This document shows, piece after piece, positions 36,027 to 37,708 of a stretch of DNA of 37,708 nucleotides. The stretch covers positions 1 to 37,708 of the forward strand of contig JAQWMV010000062.1 in NCBI GenBank assembly GCA_029246605.1, given 5' to 3'. The number at the start of each line of letters is the position of its first letter. Position 1 is the stretch's first letter. This DNA is from Pseudomonadales bacterium (GTDB taxonomy: Bacteria; Pseudomonadota; Gammaproteobacteria; Pseudomonadales; Azotimanducaceae). The notes beneath the pieces are model-generated. The model was not told where the DNA came from. It searched no databases and saw only the letters and a program-made list of their open reading frames with translations. Position numbers and translations under genes: made by a program.

Positions 36027-37449
36027 CCATGTCTGGGTCGTGGATGACGAAAGATCCATCCGCTGGGTGTTAGAGAAAGCCCTGACACAGGACGGCCTAA
36101 GCGTTACATGCTTCGAAGACGGCGACACCATGCTCTCGGAGCTCGAAACAAGCCAACCTGATGTCATCGTCAGTGATGTCAGAATGCCGGGTATTGATGG
36201 CCTGCAATTATTAGCAGGTGTGAAGGAAAGGTTTCCCGACTTACCGGTCATTATCATGACGGCCCATTCCGATTTGGACAGTCATGTGTCCTCATTCAAG
36301 AGCGGTGCCTTCGACTACATTCCCAAACCTTTTGAAGTAGACGAAGCTATCGCAATCGTCAAACGGGCCATTGCGCAGAGCGAACAGACGAGGGTAACTG
36401 AACCTGACATTCAGGAGACTAGCAACGAGATTATCGGAAAAGCACCGGCCATGCAGGAGGTTTTCAGGGCCATTGGACGACTGTCGAAATCCAACGTCAC
36501 GGTGTTGATAAATGGTCAATCCGGAACGGGAAAAGAACTGGTCGCAAAGGCGCTACATCAGCATAGTCCAAGGGCAGGACAAACATTCATTGCCCTCAAT
36601 ATGGCAGCGATACCCAACGATCTTATTGAATCAGAATTATTTGGCCATGAAAAAGGCGCCTTCACAGGAGCCGATCAAACGCGTCGCGGTCGATTTGAAC
36701 AAGCCAACGGTGGCACCTTGTTTCTGGACGAAATTGGAGATATGCCAGCAGCAACTCAAACCCGACTGCTTAGAGTTCTCTCGGACGGCGAGTACTATCG
36801 CGTCGGTGGTCACGAGCCACTACAGGCAGATGTCAGAATCATCGCCGCTACCCATCAGAACCTTGAAGACCTGGTCGCGCAAAACCGATTTCGGGAAGAC
36901 CTTTTCCATCGCCTGAATGTCATTCGTATCCATATACCCACACTGTCTGAACGCAGAGAGGATATCCCCCTTTTAGCAGACCATTACCTGAACCTCGCCG
37001 CACAGGAATTGCACGAGGAAACCAAAATCATCAACAACGCAACCATGGATTACCTTTGCCAGTTGCCCTGGCAGGGTAACGTTCGCCAACTAGAGAATTT
37101 CTGCCGTTGGATCACGGTGATGGCGAGCGGTCGTGAAGTCATGATCGACGACTTACCGCCAGAGCTCCGCGGCGAGGAAGCAGCGCCCAGTGACGGCGAT
37201 AGTTGGGAGAAAGTATTCACCACCTGGGCAACACGAAAACTGGCACAACAGAAACCTGACGACTCTGGTTTACTGGATGATGCCCTGCCTAAATTTGAGA
37301 AGATTCTGATTCAGGCCGCGTTGAAACAAACCGGTGGCAGAAAGCGGGATGCCTCAATCCTTCTGGGGTGGGGCCGCAATACATTAACCAGAAAAATCAA
37401 CGAACTCGGTCTGGAGGATCAGACAATTGCCGAGTCGGAAATCGGTTAG
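36019..37449 (+). CDS. glnG: Nitrogen regulation response regulator NtrC (GlnG)
   Basis: This 476-residue sigma-54 activator has a receiver domain (VWVVDDERSIRWVLEKAL; phospho-Asp54 in VIVSDVRMPGIDG; Lys in YIPKPFEVDEA), an AAA+ domain (Walker A INGQSGTGKELVAKALHQHS; the GAFTGA sigma-54 contact loop in HEKGAFTGADQTRRGRF; Walker B GGTLFLDEIGDMP) and a Fis-type helix-turn-helix at the C-terminus (QTGGRKRDASILLGWGRNTL). The start is ATG 36019, overlapping the ntrB stop by 8 bases (ATGAATAA); a longer open frame upstream belongs to ntrB's shadow. Its predicted DNA sites occur before glnA and ntrB in this window. Confidence 0.96.
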   Translation: MNNHVWVVDDERSIRWVLEKALTQDGLSVTCFEDGDTMLSELETSQPDVIVSDVRMPGIDGLQLLAGVKERFPDLPVIIMTAHSDLDSHVSSFKSGAFDYIPKPFEVDEAIAIVKRAIAQSEQTRVTEPDIQETSNEIIGKAPAMQEVFRAIGRLSKSNVTVLINGQSGTGKELVAKALHQHSPRAGQTFIALNMAAIPNDLIESELFGHEKGAFTGADQTRRGRFEQANGGTLFLDEIGDMPAATQTRLLRVLSDGEYYRVGGHEPLQADVRIIAATHQNLEDLVAQNRFREDLFHRLNVIRIHIPTLSERREDIPLLADHYLNLAAQELHEETKIINNATMDYLCQLPWQGNVRQLENFCRWITVMASGREVMIDDLPPELRGEEAAPSDGDSWEKVFTTWATRKLAQQKPDDSGLLDDALPKFEKILIQAALKQTGGRKRDASILLGWGRNTLTRKINELGLEDQTIAESEIG

Positions 37450-37464
37450 TTACAGGAACGTACC

Positions 37465-37708
37465 ATGATCCATTTAGCACTCTACGAACCGGAGATCCCC
37501 CCTAACACCGGAAATATTATGCGTCTGTCCGCTAATACCGGATGCACATTACACCTTATTGAACCCCTCGGCTTCACACTGGATGACAAACTGTTGCGCA
37601 GAGCCGGGCTCGACTACCATGAATTTGCGAATGTTAAAACTTACCCATCCTATGATTCACTGATTGAGTCACTGCAGCCAAAGAATATCTACCTGTTCAC
37701 CACCAAAG
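37465..37708 (+). CDS. trmL: tRNA (cytidine(34)-2'-O)-methyltransferase TrmL, 5' part (runs off window)
   Basis: 81 complete codons are visible, starting [20 protein letters not shown] with CAGGAACG as ribosome binding site, then [20 protein letters not shown] and [20 protein letters not shown]. This is the SPOUT methyltransferase TrmL (YibK) that methylates the wobble base of tRNA-Leu isoacceptors. The C-terminal knot with the SAM site lies beyond the window. It begins 15 bases after ntrC and may share its transcript. Confidence 0.94.
   Translation, partial: MIHLALYEPEIPPNTGNIMRLSANTGCTLHLIEPLGFTLDDKLLRRAGLDYHEFANVKTYPSYDSLIESLQPKNIYLFTTK

Noticed and set aside
1-37708. CRISPR arrays, tRNA or rRNA genes, insertion sequences, prophage or integron elements.
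   Set aside because: No regularly spaced repeats, RNA gene signatures, transposase or integrase genes or terminal inverted repeats were seen.

Overview
The window reads as a chromosomal segment of a free-standing gammaproteobacterial genome. The evidence is gene content and order: ponA(mrcA) divergent from a pilQ remnant-aroK-aroB block; rpmE/priA/ftsN/hslVU; DUF971-ubiE-ubiB-tatABC; and glnA-DUF4124-ntrB-ntrC. I could not assign a family. No tRNA, rRNA, CRISPR array, insertion sequence or prophage was seen, and coding density is high.

Layout. 1-1683: tail of an EF-hand protein, an ECF sigma factor, a one-helix membrane protein that is probably its anti-sigma factor, and a membrane-anchored Metal_resist-type sensor. 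1683-5395: syd without a usual start codon, aroA with one in-frame TGA, an intact ogt and a heavily broken ada-alkA fusion. 5478-7654: a phosphomannose-isomerase-like cupin protein convergent with malate dehydrogenase. 7979-13965: gltBD (glutamate synthase). 13962-16023, minus strand: aroB, aroK and a C-terminal scrap of pilQ, where the rest of pilMNOPQ would be expected. 16289-24142: PBP1A, L31, PriA, an FtsN-like SPOR protein, HslVU under a good sigma-32 type promoter, and a DUF971 protein. 24217-27970: ubiE, ubiB (no ubiJ between them) and tatABC. 27967-31190, minus strand: typA-pip-dtd. 31374-32650: a frameshifted PP-loop ATPase gene overlapping a TusA-family gene. 32651-37449: glnA with a textbook sigma-54 promoter and two NtrC-like sites, a frameshifted DUF4124 gene, then ntrB-ntrC preceded by a near-consensus NtrC site. 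The window ends inside trmL.

How the parts work together. Nitrogen assimilation is the strongest theme: GlnA and GltBD form the GS-GOGAT cycle, and NtrBC with its visible DNA sites controls glnA and probably itself. Chorismate synthesis (aroA, aroB, aroK), cell-wall growth and division (PBP1A, FtsN), protein quality control (HslVU), quinone synthesis (UbiE/B) and folded-protein export (TatABC) make up the rest.

The most unusual property is the number of lesions beside intact housekeeping genes: a lost start codon (syd), a nonsense codon (aroA), a gene with four lesions (ada-alkA), a deleted pilus operon with a further stop in the scrap, frameshifts in the PP-loop and DUF4124 genes, and changed key residues in Pip (nucleophile Ser to Gly), GlnA (an active-site Arg to Leu) and UbiB. 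Either the genome is eroding, or the assembly carries errors at a subset of these sites. The clustering of damage in dispensable genes favours erosion for ada-alkA and pilQ; the single-base lesions in aroA, glnA and the PP-loop gene need read-level checking. No clearly new multi-gene system was found. The best candidates for something under-described are the PP-loop/TusA pair and the EF-hand/ECF/Metal_resist locus.
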